Below the pieces are notes generated by a model. That model saw only the letters and a list, made by a program, of their open reading frames with translations. It was not told the origin of the DNA and did no database searches. 64,000 nucleotides of DNA from Bryobacterales bacterium. GTDB lineage: Bacteria > Acidobacteriota > Terriglobia > Bryobacterales > UBA6623. This document shows positions 44,324-52,814 of this stretch, in pieces. Each line of letters starts with the position of its first letter. Position 1 is the stretch's first letter. Location: positions 47,309 through 111,308 of the forward strand of contig JAPPMC010000095.1 of assembly GCA_028819235.1 (NCBI GenBank). Reading direction: 5' to 3'. The translations under genes were made by a program, and so were the position numbers.

Positions 44324-44750
44324 GCCAACTAGCGTACGCTCTAGCCGCAACGCCCGGGATCGCTGCTTGGACCACGGCACACGGCGAAAACTGGGTGGTG
44401 GCAGACCCGCAGCGCAGGCCTCCGGCCGGGACCGGGATTGACGCTGCCGACACGGCTACCACGAAGTTGCCCGGACGCCGATCCCACAGACGCGACGGGT
44501 CAGCCAAGCCCCGCCGAACGGCTTGGGCCGAGAGCGGGGCCTCCTAGGCGTGCACGGTAGGCCAAGGCGTTCCAGCCGGCTCAAGTGCCGCCGCACTCTT
44601 TCGCCGTGGCAGCTCGCCACCCCCCGCGGGCGGGGTACGTCACTAGTCCGCTGATCCGAGGGCGGCACTGCATCCAGCCGTGCAGCCGAGCGCCACGGTC
44701 TCCAAATGTCCGCTGGGAATTGGCTACCTGTGCGACTATGGACCTGCCCC
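44324..44750. other. Intergenic region between Nramp-like and sulfatase genes
   Basis: About 427 bases between divergent genes. It should contain both promoters, but I cannot pick one. Open frames here lack homology. A run of inverted-looking GC-rich words is not convincing. Confidence 0.35.
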
Positions 44751-46289
44751 ATGTCCTGTCGCTCAATCTCCCGGCGTGACTTCGTGGCCGGTTCCCTGCT
44801 TGCTGGAGCGTCGGCCTCGGCCTGCGCTCGCCCCTCCGTGCCCGGGGAACGGCCCAACATCATCCTTTGCATGGGTGATGACCACGGCTGGCACGAGACT
44901 GGCTACAACGGTCACCCACACGTCCGCACCCCGGTGCTCGACGAAATGGCGGCGAGTGGAGTGCGCTTCGATCGCTTCTATGCTGCCGCCCCCGTCTGCT
45001 CGCCGACGAGGGGCAGCGTGATGACAGGCCGGCACCCGAATCGCTACGGCACGTTCTCCGCCAACTGGTCGATCCGCCCGGAAGAGATCTCGATCGCACA
45101 GATCCTCAATGCAGCCGGCTATGCGTGCGGTCACTTCGGGAAGTGGCACTTGGGCCCCGTCAAGGCCGGTTCGCCCACGAATCCGGGCGCCTTCGGCTTC
45201 GAGGAATGGTTGTCGCACGACAACTTCTTCGAGATGGATCCCGTGCTGTCCCGGAACGGTGGAACTCCCCAGCGCTATCCGGGCGAGAGCTCCCAGATCG
45301 TCGTTGACGCAGCGAAGGGATTCATGGACCGCGCGCGCTCGGAGGATCGGCCATTCTTCGTTGTGATCTGGTTCGGATCTCCGCACGAACCGTACAGCGC
45401 GAACGCGGATGACCTCGCCGAGTACGCCGACCTGCCCGCAGACCTCGAGAAGGAGTCGGCCAGGCTCACGTCATTGGGGACCGGCTTGCCGACAAGCCTT
45501 CCGCTGGATCAGGTCCTGCAGGCGCGCTATGCGGAAATTACAGCCATGGACCGTGCATTGGGTGATCTGCGTGAGCATCTTGATGCCGCCGGAGTCCGCG
45601 GGAACACGCTGCTTTGGTACTGCAGCGACAATGGTGCCCCCTCAGAAGCCACCCTCGGGTCCCCTCTGCGGGCCCACAAGGGGAGGGTCTACGAAGGCGG
45701 CGTGCGCGTCCCGGCCGTCATTGAGTGGCCGGACCGCATCCCCGAGGCCACCGCAACGGAGGTTGCCGCCGTAACAAGCGACATCCTCCCCACGCTGTGC
45801 GACGTGACCGGCACGGCTTTGCCGGACCGGCCTCTGGACGGGACGAGTCTTGTGGGCGCGATCGACGGGTCCCTGAGGGAGAGGCCGGAGCCAATCTGTT
45901 TCTGGAGCTTTCGAGGCAATCAAGAGGGGTCGGGCGAGCCCTATCTTGAACCCAGGCTTCAACAAGGGACAACTCCGCTGGTCAAGCAGATGGCTGGCTT
46001 ATATACAAGGAACTTCCGAAACTTTCGCTACGCGGGCGAGGCGGACGGGGACTTGGCCGGTCCCCGGGCAGTGCTGGACAATCGCTTCAAGCTCGTGGTC
46101 GATGGCGAAGGCAGGGAAGGGGCCGACGGATCGGACGGTCCGGTTAGGGAGCTGTTCGACATCCGGGAGGATTCGAGCGAGGAGAGGGACATCTCGGACC
46201 AGCAGCCCAAGCAAGTCGCACGTCTCGGTGCGCACCTGGAGCAGTGGCAGCGGTCGGTCCTCCGCAGCCTGGCAGCCGAGGACTACTGA
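44751..46289 (+). CDS. Sulfatase (S1 family), Tat-type signal, C-S-P-T-R motif
   Basis: A 512-residue sulfatase. The N-terminus SISRRDFVAGSLLAGASASACA suggests Tat export with a possible lipid-anchored Cys25. IILCMGDDHGWHETGYNGH gives the first metal ligands and the catalytic motif C-S-P-T-R starts at Cys83. FGKWHLGP, YCSDNGAPS and YEGGVRVPAVIEWPDRI follow, and the C-terminus has LFDIREDSSEERDIS. ATG 44751 is used, since the frame upstream has no signal peptide. Substrate unknown. It is the last intact gene before the insertion-sequence graveyard. Confidence 0.93.
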   Translation: MSCRSISRRDFVAGSLLAGASASACARPSVPGERPNIILCMGDDHGWHETGYNGHPHVRTPVLDEMAASGVRFDRFYAAAPVCSPTRGSVMTGRHPNRYGTFSANWSIRPEEISIAQILNAAGYACGHFGKWHLGPVKAGSPTNPGAFGFEEWLSHDNFFEMDPVLSRNGGTPQRYPGESSQIVVDAAKGFMDRARSEDRPFFVVIWFGSPHEPYSANADDLAEYADLPADLEKESARLTSLGTGLPTSLPLDQVLQARYAEITAMDRALGDLREHLDAAGVRGNTLLWYCSDNGAPSEATLGSPLRAHKGRVYEGGVRVPAVIEWPDRIPEATATEVAAVTSDILPTLCDVTGTALPDRPLDGTSLVGAIDGSLRERPEPICFWSFRGNQEGSGEPYLEPRLQQGTTPLVKQMAGLYTRNFRNFRYAGEADGDLAGPRAVLDNRFKLVVDGEGREGADGSDGPVRELFDIREDSSEERDISDQQPKQVARLGAHLEQWQRSVLRSLAAEDY

Positions 46290-46380
46290 CCCAGACCGGC
46301 CCGCCCGGGAATGGCCGGAAGACCGTCCGTCTGACTGCGGCTCCGGTCCGAGCCCGCCGTCAATTCCCGGTCGGCTCTAG

Positions 46381-46958
46381 TGTCGCGAGTCGCAAACAAC
46401 GCATCTAATCGCTAGGACCCCTCCAGCGCCTTCCGTTCGCGGTGGATCTTGGCAGCCACCTTCCCTCCATCCACCTTCCACCGGTATGGTTTTTGATTCT
46501 CGTTACGTTCGGCCAGAAGGGTCGAGATCGTGTCCGTGAGCTGCTTGACGCTAGTGAAACTGCCCGCGCGGATGCGGTCCTCGGTCAGTTCCGCAAGGAA
46601 CGGTTCGACCACGTTCATCTAGGAACTCGAGGTTGGCTTCAAATGCATGCCGAACCGCTTGTGCCGATTCAGCCGAGCCGTCACGTTGGAATGCTTGTGA
46701 GTGGTGCAGACCTTGCGATCAGGTGCGCAGCGACCTGTTCGGCCACCTGACGCTGGCTCAGCCCTTGGTTGCACAGCGGGACAATCCGGGCCCGTCGGCA
46801 GTCACTCCGGCAAGTGGTGGCAGCGCGGACTCGATGCTCTAAATCAGAACGCTCCCCGTCCAAGATGCCTAGCACTTCGGCCGGACGGGCCATGCGGCCG
46901 CGCTCCCGCCATGAGCGCAGGATTCGCCTGTTAATTCATGCTGTTTGAGACACAAAGG
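46381..46958 (-). mobile_element. IS630-family remnant A with terminal repeats
   Basis: A shrunken IS630-type element on the minus strand, about half the usual size. The left end (46381-46400) includes GTCGCAAACA, and the right end read inward on the minus strand (46943-46958) includes GTCTCAAACA, 9 of 10 bases alike, so they look like the element's ends. It encloses a broken transposase gene (46412-46893). The same end sequence recurs at remnant B (51950-51961). Confidence 0.6.
46412..46893 (-). pseudogene. Broken IS630 transposase (remnant A)
   Basis: Two recognisable parts remain. The N-terminal helix-turn-helix (LEHRVRAATTCRSDCRRARIVPLC, NQGLSQRQVAEQV) lies at 46681-46893. The C-terminal end (46412-46618) reads VVEPFLAELTEDRIRAGSFTSV and KPYRWKVDGGKVAAKIHRER. 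The middle of the DDE domain is deleted. A TAG at 46619-46621 stands where the family has Trp in the T-S-S-S-W motif. No active product is expected. Confidence 0.75.
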
Positions 46959-47309
46959 GTCTCATTTTGGGGCCGTCCAGCCTCCTTTCGCTCTCCGGAT
47001 TCGTGCGTCGGCGCGTCGAACGAATGTGCTCGCTATGTCGCCACAGAGTTCGGACAGGGTGTAGAGGGTCAGTAGACGCCACCTCACGTCGGACTTGCGG
47101 CCCAGTTCAGCCAAGTGGAGAGTGCGAGCAGCGATCTGCTCGGGCGTTCGCGGCTAGAGTTCGCGCTCTGGCCGCCTAATGTCGGGCAAACTGACAGGAA
47201 TTCTCAGCGTGCCTCAGGTGGAAGCAAGACCTCCCTGTCGTTCGCAACGCTTCTAACAGGAAGGCGATCTGGCCGACCTTGCTGCTCCCACCGGCGTGCG
47301 TGACCGTCA
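46894..47309. other. Graveyard DNA between remnant A and Rpn copy 1
   Basis: A minus-strand frame of about 64 codons (46962-47155) gives a helical, protein-like translation (LAELGRKSDVRWRLLTLYTL) but lacks a start. From about 47125 the DNA matches 49570 onward, the left end of the duplicated unit, which there belongs to a transposase remnant. No intact gene is seen. Confidence 0.4.
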
Positions 47310-48945
47310 TCAAGCCTTGCGAAGTTCTGCGAGCAGCGCCTCGCCACTATCGCAAACTACGATCCGCTCCCCGATGTCCTCTAAGCGGTCGGTGTCGGTG
47401 ATTTCCTGGAGTGGGCCTTCTAGTTGTTCTGCCAATCCACCTCCGAAGCGCCTCCTTGCCAGCCGCAGGAGCATCGCCACCAAGCCGGTTCTGTGTCCTT
47501 CAGCACGCCCTTCGTCCCTCATACGGTCGGCCCATGTCCGAGGCTCTTGTTCCAGCATTTCTAGCACCTCCGTCAAATTATCACTCACCCGCACATCCGC
47601 AATCCCCAAGTCCGGCAATATCACGTGCGTGACCCACGCCGCGAAGGCGCTGGCCAGCTCTGCGTGTGAAGGATCGGCCGCCCATGATTGTAGCGGCGCG
47701 GCCGCCCGGCGCAGCGCTTCCGGATCCTCACACCGCTGCAGCCTCGAGAGCAGCACGACCAGGTTCTCCTTTCCGCCGGGATCCGGCAAGCGCCGCAGGT
47801 CCAGCAGCCGGCAGACACGGGACAGCCAGTGCCAGAAGGGCTCGTTCTCCTCCCCGGACTCCGCATCAACTCCCGCAATGGACCACGCCCGCTTGCCTGT
47901 GTAGAGCGTCAGATGGTGGACCGGTGGCACTCTCGTCGCCGAATACCCGTCTGGCGGATCGCGGCTCAGTTTCAGGCCGAGCGTCGCGACCGAATGGAGC
48001 GCACGGAACGGCATTGTGGGATCCGGTTCGGCTTGGCATTCCAGGAGGAGGAAGGCGAGGCTGCCGTCTCGAAGCTCCATCTGCCCAGCAGCGTCCGTCA
48101 GGCGCTGGGACAAGTCCGGGCCGATGAGGTTCGCGCTGGCAGGTTTGATGCTCGCGATCTGCGCCTCGTCGAGATCGTCGAGAGGGTGCGCGCAGAGCAG
48201 ATTTCGCAGGAAGTCGCCGTTCAGGGCGAACCGCTTGAGTGCCGCATCGCGCGGAACGCGCATTTCGGCAGTGAAGAGGGGCGGCTCTAGGTCCGCTGTC
48301 TCGTAGCCCGTCATCTTCGACTGGGGATTGTAGTCGAATCGCCTTGGAATTCCTCCGAGCGCCAAGCCCTATTCCTTGCTTGGTCGGCCGCCGGGGCCGG
48401 GCCGCCAGGCATGCGACATAGTGGATGCCTCGCCGTCCAGACCGCTCAGCCGGACGACGCCACCGCACTGGCGGCATCGAATGCCGCCACTTGTAGCTGT
48501 CCGTGGTCTTGCTGCCGGGGTTGCCACAGCGCTTGGGCCGCTGACTCGGGCTGGTCACAGACCGAATCCATCAATGCCAAGACCCGCAACCTACTTGTCG
48601 TCGGTTGGCTACGTCTGCTGCAACCGGCTCTTGGTGCACAGCCTGCCGGTAGGGAAGCTCGGCGAGCGATTGTGAACGACCTTGGCCGGCTTCGGATCCA
48701 AGGCCTAGAAGTCCTTGTCCGGAAACGCGAGGCCGACACGTTCTTGACTTGGCACCGCTCTCAGGATGCCGCCACACGTCAGCCGCTGGCCGCCGTCGAA
48801 GGAACGGTCCGCGTGGCGGGCGACCCTTCCGCCATTCCGCAGAAGGACACGGGCTCTGGCGGCGAATGCAATCGACTCCCGGGGAATGCTGATCTGGCTG
48901 CCTGTCTCGCATCTTCAAAAGAATGGCCGGTCACCACCGATTCTC
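47125..48945. repeat. Duplicated unit, copy 1
   Basis: About 1.8 kb that is similar by eye to 49570-51363 in the same orientation, with many scattered substitutions and small gaps. It includes the whole Rpn/YhgA-like gene, about 600 bases upstream of it, and a short transposase-derived piece downstream. Borders are approximate. Confidence 0.75.
47310..48365 (-). CDS. Rpn/YhgA-like PD-(D/E)XK nuclease, copy 1, doubtful start
   Basis: A 351-residue frame of the recombination-promoting-nuclease type (once called putative transposase YhgA). DAALKRFALNGDFLRNLLCAH is the family start, SANLIGPDLSQRLTDAAGQMELRDGSLAFLLLECQAEPDPTMPFRALHS holds the nuclease core at about residues 77-125 (catalytic D and E-x-Q), and the C-terminus LLRLARRRFGGGLAEQLEGPLQEI resembles DUF4351. 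The ATG used by copy 2 is ATA here and one base is inserted after it, so translation must start at TTG 48365 or at ATG 48314. It may be decaying. Family members are thought to cut DNA in RecA-independent recombination. Confidence 0.7.
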   Translation of the reverse strand: MALGGIPRRFDYNPQSKMTGYETADLEPPLFTAEMRVPRDAALKRFALNGDFLRNLLCAHPLDDLDEAQIASIKPASANLIGPDLSQRLTDAAGQMELRDGSLAFLLLECQAEPDPTMPFRALHSVATLGLKLSRDPPDGYSATRVPPVHHLTLYTGKRAWSIAGVDAESGEENEPFWHWLSRVCRLLDLRRLPDPGGKENLVVLLSRLQRCEDPEALRRAAAPLQSWAADPSHAELASAFAAWVTHVILPDLGIADVRVSDNLTEVLEMLEQEPRTWADRMRDEGRAEGHRTGLVAMLLRLARRRFGGGLAEQLEGPLQEITDTDRLEDIGERIVVCDSGEALLAELRKA

Positions 48946-49001
48946 ACGGACATATCACACCTTCATCTGAGGGTTCGGCTGGGAAGCTGGCGGCGTGGCG
49001 G
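48366..49001. other. Repeated non-coding stretch upstream of Rpn copy 1
   Basis: About 635 bases, most of it (to about 48945) repeated at 50799-51363. Frames on both strands differ between the two copies, so it is not under coding constraint now. It may hold the Rpn promoter and worn transposon DNA. Confidence 0.45.
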
Positions 49002-49667
49002 TCAGGTGCGGGTCGCACCTTGGAAGGCCAGCTTGCGGTTTCCGAGCCATGGGATGGCTTGGGTTCGCATATCGGCAAGGGTTTCCAAGAGTGCGGGCAG
49101 GCTGCGCTTCGTCTTCAGGGCGACTCTGCAGTGGGTTGTGAGGGTCACGTCAGCCCCCGTGGAGGGCACCTTCTCGAACAGGGTAGGGGCTGTGTGGCGC
49201 TGGAAGCCGGGTGGCAGCCGCAAGGCGAGCAGGCGGTAGAGGTTGTGGGCCCGCACGGTCATCGCCAGGTCGAAGTCGCCCTTGATGACCATCGAAGACG
49301 ATAGGCGGTTGAGGTCGAAGAAGGCGAGCTGTTCGGAGATGGACTTCTCGATCAGCCACCGGCGGGTGTAGCGGCGCAGGACTTCCGGGAGGGTGCTGTC
49401 GAAATGGTTGGTGAGCATCGGGGAAGGGCCGCGGGAATCGGGGCGGCGCAGCACGGTGATCTGGCGCAGCGTGCCGTCAAAGCCGGGCATGCTGACGCGA
49501 CCGTTGTGGGCGCGGACAACGCGGGGGCCGTGCTGCAGCGGGACACGCCGCTTGCGGACATCCTCGGGCAGCGATCGGCTCCGGCGTTTGCGGCCGGACT
49601 CGGCGCTTTGGGCGCTTGATGCCGGGGAAACTGGCAAGAATGCCCAGCGAGGCGCAATCGGAACCAA
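49002..49667 (-). pseudogene. DDE transposase C-terminal fragment
   Basis: An open frame of 221 residues carrying only the last third of a DDE (IS4-like, DDE_Tnp_1 type) transposase. LRRYTRRWLIEKSISEQLAFFDLNRLSSSMVIKGDFDLAMTVRAHNLYRLLA (about residues 97-148) is the signature, with the catalytic-Glu region and the DFDLAMTV helix. It ends with IPWLGNRKLAFQ. The N-terminal DDE residues are missing and the first 40 residues do not fit. It lies between the two Rpn units. No active product is expected. Confidence 0.75.
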
Positions 49668-51363
49668 GCTTCCCCAGTCGTTCGCAACGCTCTTGACAGG
49701 ACATCCACCCGGCCGGGCTTGGTGCTCCCCCGGGGTGCGGGTCTGTCCTCAGGCCTTGCGAAGTTCTGCGAGCAGCGCCTCGCCACTCTCGCAAACCACG
49801 ATCCACTCCCCGATGTCCTCTAAGCGATCGTTGTCGGTGATTTCCTGGAGTGGGCCTTCTAGTCGCTCTGCCAATCCACCTCCGAAGCGCCTCCTTGCCA
49901 GCCGCAGCAGCAACGCCACCAAGCGAGTCCGATGCCCTTCGTCACGCATTCGGTCGGCCCATGTCCGAGGCTCTTGTTCCAGCATTTCCAGCACCTCCGT
50001 CAGATTATCGCTCACCGGCACATCCACAATCCCCAAGTCCGGCAACACCACGTGCGTGATCCAGGCGGCGAAGGCGCTGGCCAGTTCCGCGTGTGCTGCG
50101 TCGGCTGCCCAGGCTTGCAGTGGCGCGGCCGCCCCTCGCAGCGCTTCCGGATCCTCACACCGCTGCAGCCTCGCCAGCAGCACGGCCAGATTCTCCTCTC
50201 CGGCGGGATCCGGCAAGCGCCGCAGGACCAGCAGTCGACAAACACGCGACAGCCAGTGCCAGAAAGGCTCGCTCTCACCCTCGGACTCCACATCAACTCC
50301 CGCAATCGACCACGCCCGCCTGCCTGTGTAGAGCGTGAGATGGAGGACCGGCGGCACCCTCGTCGCCGAATACCCCTCTGGCGGATCGCGGCTCAGCTTG
50401 AGGCCGAGCGTCGCGACCGAATGGAGCGCACGGAACGGCATCGTGGGATCCGGTTCGGCTTGGCATTCCAGCAGGAGGAAGCCGAGGCTGCCGTCTCGAA
50501 GCTCCATCTGCCAAGCAGCGTCCGTAAGGCGCTGGGACAAGTCCGGGCCGATGAGGTTCGCGCTGGCAGTTTTGATGCTCGCGATCTGCGCCTCGGCGAG
50601 ATCGTCGAGAGGGTGTGCGCGGAGCAGATGCCGCAGGAAGTCGGCGTTCAGGGCAAAACGCTTGAGTGCCGCATCGCGTGGAACGCGCATTTCGGCGGTG
50701 AAGAGGGGCGGCCCTAGGTCCGCTGTCTCGGAACCGGTCATCATCGACTGGGGATTGTAGTCGAAGCGCCTGCAGTTCTTCCGAGCGCCAAGCCCCATTT
50801 CCTTGCGGGGCTGGCCGTCGGGGCCGGGCCACCAGGCATGCGGCATGGTGGATGCCTCGCCGTCCAGACCGCTCAGCCGGGGCGCGCCACAGAACTGCCG
50901 GAATCGAATAGCGCCACTTGTCCTAGGTTGTTGTGCTGCTGTCTGGGCTGCCTCAGCGCTTGGGCCGCTGACTCGGACTGGTGAAGGACCGAATCCATCG
51001 CTGCCAAGACCCGCGACCTACTTGTCGTCGATTGGCTACGCCTGCCGCAACTGGCTCTCGATGAACAGCCTGCCGGTAGTGAAGCCGCCTGAGTGATCGT
51101 GAACGAGCTTGGCCGGCTTCGGATCCAAGGCCTTGAAGTTTCCGTCCCGAAACGCGAGACAGAGGCCTTCTTGGCTTGGCACCAGTCACGGGATTCCGTC
51201 ACACTTCAGCTGCTGGCTGCTGTCGAAGGAAGGGTCCGCGCGGCGGGCGATCCATCTAGGATTCCGCACTACGACACGGGCTCTGGCAGCGAATGAAATC
51301 AACACTTGGGGAGTGCTTGATCTGGCTGCCAGTCTGGCGACTGCCAAAGAATGGCCGGTGACG
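49570..51363. repeat. Duplicated unit, copy 2
   Basis: Second copy of the unit at 47125-48945, about 2.4 kb downstream, same orientation. Its left end overlaps the start side of the transposase fragment, which shows that the ancestral unit already linked a transposase piece to the Rpn gene. Borders are approximate. Confidence 0.75.
49749..50798 (-). CDS. Rpn/YhgA-like PD-(D/E)XK nuclease, copy 2
   Basis: A 349-residue protein closely related to copy 1 (47310-48365). ATG 50798 starts the frame, with AAGGA just upstream. DAALKRFALNADFLRHLLRAH, the LLLECQAEPDPTMPFRALHSVATLGLKL core and the DUF4351-like C-terminus LLRLARRRFGGGLAERLEGPLQEI are all present and uninterrupted. Relative to copy 1 it lacks four residues (R-A-E-G) near DRMRDEG. 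Family proteins have nuclease activity in vitro (E. coli RpnA); the role here may be tied to the neighbouring insertion sequences. This looks the more functional of the pair. Confidence 0.8.
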   Translation of the reverse strand: MGLGARKNCRRFDYNPQSMMTGSETADLGPPLFTAEMRVPRDAALKRFALNADFLRHLLRAHPLDDLAEAQIASIKTASANLIGPDLSQRLTDAAWQMELRDGSLGFLLLECQAEPDPTMPFRALHSVATLGLKLSRDPPEGYSATRVPPVLHLTLYTGRRAWSIAGVDVESEGESEPFWHWLSRVCRLLVLRRLPDPAGEENLAVLLARLQRCEDPEALRGAAAPLQAWAADAAHAELASAFAAWITHVVLPDLGIVDVPVSDNLTEVLEMLEQEPRTWADRMRDEGHRTRLVALLLRLARRRFGGGLAERLEGPLQEITDNDRLEDIGEWIVVCESGEALLAELRKA

Positions 51364-51570
51364 ATAGCAGTCGCCACCGGTTGCCGTGGCCCGGCCAATG
51401 CAAGCCACGGGGCCGGCATGGCGGTCCCTCCGTCACCGCACCGCAACCGACCACTGGGATCTGCGGTCTGCTGCGAGCCGATTCCTCATCGTCACGTGAC
51501 AATCTCCCTAATCACCGCGAAGAGTTACCTGGCAGGAGAGTCGATCTACCGCACGGAGCATTGACACATC
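50799..51570. other. Repeated upstream DNA and junction before remnant B
   Basis: The first 565 bases match the stretch upstream of Rpn copy 1. The rest (51364-51570) has no clear homology and no gene. Frames are not conserved between the copies. Confidence 0.45.
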
Positions 51571-51964
51571 CACGTGGAGTGGCTGCCGTTCCTGAAGCAG
51601 ATTCACAGCGAAGGGCCGAAAGACCTATGTGCACCTGATCGCAGACAACTACCGCACTCACAAGCACGGCAAGGTCAAGGCTTGCCTGAAGCGGCCCATC
51701 CGATGCCACATGCACTTCACGCCGACCTAGAGTTCCTAGGCGAGCGTGGCCGAATACGTCTGTGCGGATCTGGCCGAGGCCTGCATCCATGCGCACAGCT
51801 GCACCAGTTTCAAAGGAATCACGAATGGAATCGCGACCTGCCTGGCCGAGCACAACGATGATTTGAAGCCCTACCGGTGGAAGTCGGGAGGAGAGAAGAT
51901 CTTTGCCAAGGTCCACCGCGCGCGGAAGGTGCGGGGCGGGACTAGTAATGTTGTTTGACTCTGG
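51571..51964 (+). pseudogene. Broken IS630 transposase and right end (remnant B)
   Basis: The last third of an IS630 DDE transposase on the plus strand, in pieces: EWLPFLKQIHSEGP, then after a frameshift TYVHLIADNYRTHKHGKVKACLKR (the second catalytic Asp block), HMHFTPT, and after two TAG codons VAEYVCADLAEACIHAHSC and KPYRWKSGGEKIFAKVHRARK. The second TAG (51737-51739) replaces the conserved Trp of T-S-S-S-W, as in remnant A. GTTGTTTGACTC at 51950-51961 matches the end sequence of remnant A. Confidence 0.75.
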
Positions 51965-51985
51965 ACAGCAGGTCGCAGCGCTTGC

Positions 51986-52771
51986 TCACCCTTTACCGTC
52001 TTCGTCCGCGTAAGCCCAGGGTCCCCTAGTGAACAGTCCTCCGTCGACCATCAGGGTCTGGCCCGTCACGAATTCGCTGCGGTCCAAGCAGAAGAATGCC
52101 ACCGCCTCGGCAACGTCGGCCGGATACCCCACCCTTCCGGTGGGCGTCAGCCGGCCCCACTGGCCCGCATAGTCTTCGGCCTCCCGCTCCGTCCGCTCAA
52201 TCAGGATCGCCCCTGGGGCCACGCAGTTCACCGTGATCCCGTAGGGGCCGAGTTCTGCGGCCGCGACCTTCGTGAACTGCTCCATCCCGCCCTTGCTCGC
52301 CGTGTAGCTGACCAGGTTGGGGAACGCAACCTTGTTACACCCGGAGCCGATGTTGACGATGCGGCCGCCTCCCCTATCCCTCATGTGGCGCGCGGCCAGT
52401 TGGGTGCACAGGAAGCAGCCCTTCAGGTTGGTGTCGACCACGCGGTCCCAGTCCTCTTCAGTCAGCTCGAGAAGCGGCGCCCATACTTGGGTCCCGGCAT
52501 TGTTCACCAGGATGTCAAGGCCTCCAAAATGATCCAGGACTTGCTCGAAGATCTGACGGACCTGCCGGGAATCGCCCACCGACCCTTGAACCACAAGGGC
52601 GTTCCTGCCTGCCGCCCGCAGCCAGTCCGCGGTCGCTTCCGCGCCGGGACGGTCCGTGTTGCAGTGAACCGCGACGTCGCAGCCAAGCTGGCCGAGCCGC
52701 TCTGCGATGCCGCGTCCCACGCCCTTGCTCGAACCGGTGACCAAGGCCCTCTTTCCGGACAGTTCCAGCAC
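51986..52771 (-). CDS. Short-chain dehydrogenase/reductase
   Basis: A 261-residue classical SDR. The cofactor site is VTGSSKGVGRGIAERL, NNAGTQVW follows, and the active site is S (IGSGCNKVAFPNLVSYTASKGG) with Y-x3-K in YTASK. The ending SEFVTGQTLMVDGGLF is typical of 3-oxoacyl-ACP-reductase-like or glucose-1-dehydrogenase-like members; the substrate cannot be told. The start is GTG 52771. It is followed (upstream in minus sense) by the TIGR01777 gene after 43 bases, so the two may form an operon. Confidence 0.88.
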   Translation of the reverse strand: MLELSGKRALVTGSSKGVGRGIAERLGQLGCDVAVHCNTDRPGAEATADWLRAAGRNALVVQGSVGDSRQVRQIFEQVLDHFGGLDILVNNAGTQVWAPLLELTEEDWDRVVDTNLKGCFLCTQLAARHMRDRGGGRIVNIGSGCNKVAFPNLVSYTASKGGMEQFTKVAAAELGPYGITVNCVAPGAILIERTEREAEDYAGQWGRLTPTGRVGYPADVAEAVAFFCLDRSEFVTGQTLMVDGGLFTRGPWAYADEDGKG

Positions 52772-52814
52772 GGTTGGCCCGCAGTGTAGCAGCCGAGCGC
52801 CGGTACGCAGTGCC

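Noticed and set aside
46946..46968. Terminator-like hairpin (TGAGAC / GTCTCA followed by TTTT)
   Set aside because: It coincides with the right end of IS630 remnant A, which explains the sequence better; arms are only 6 bases.
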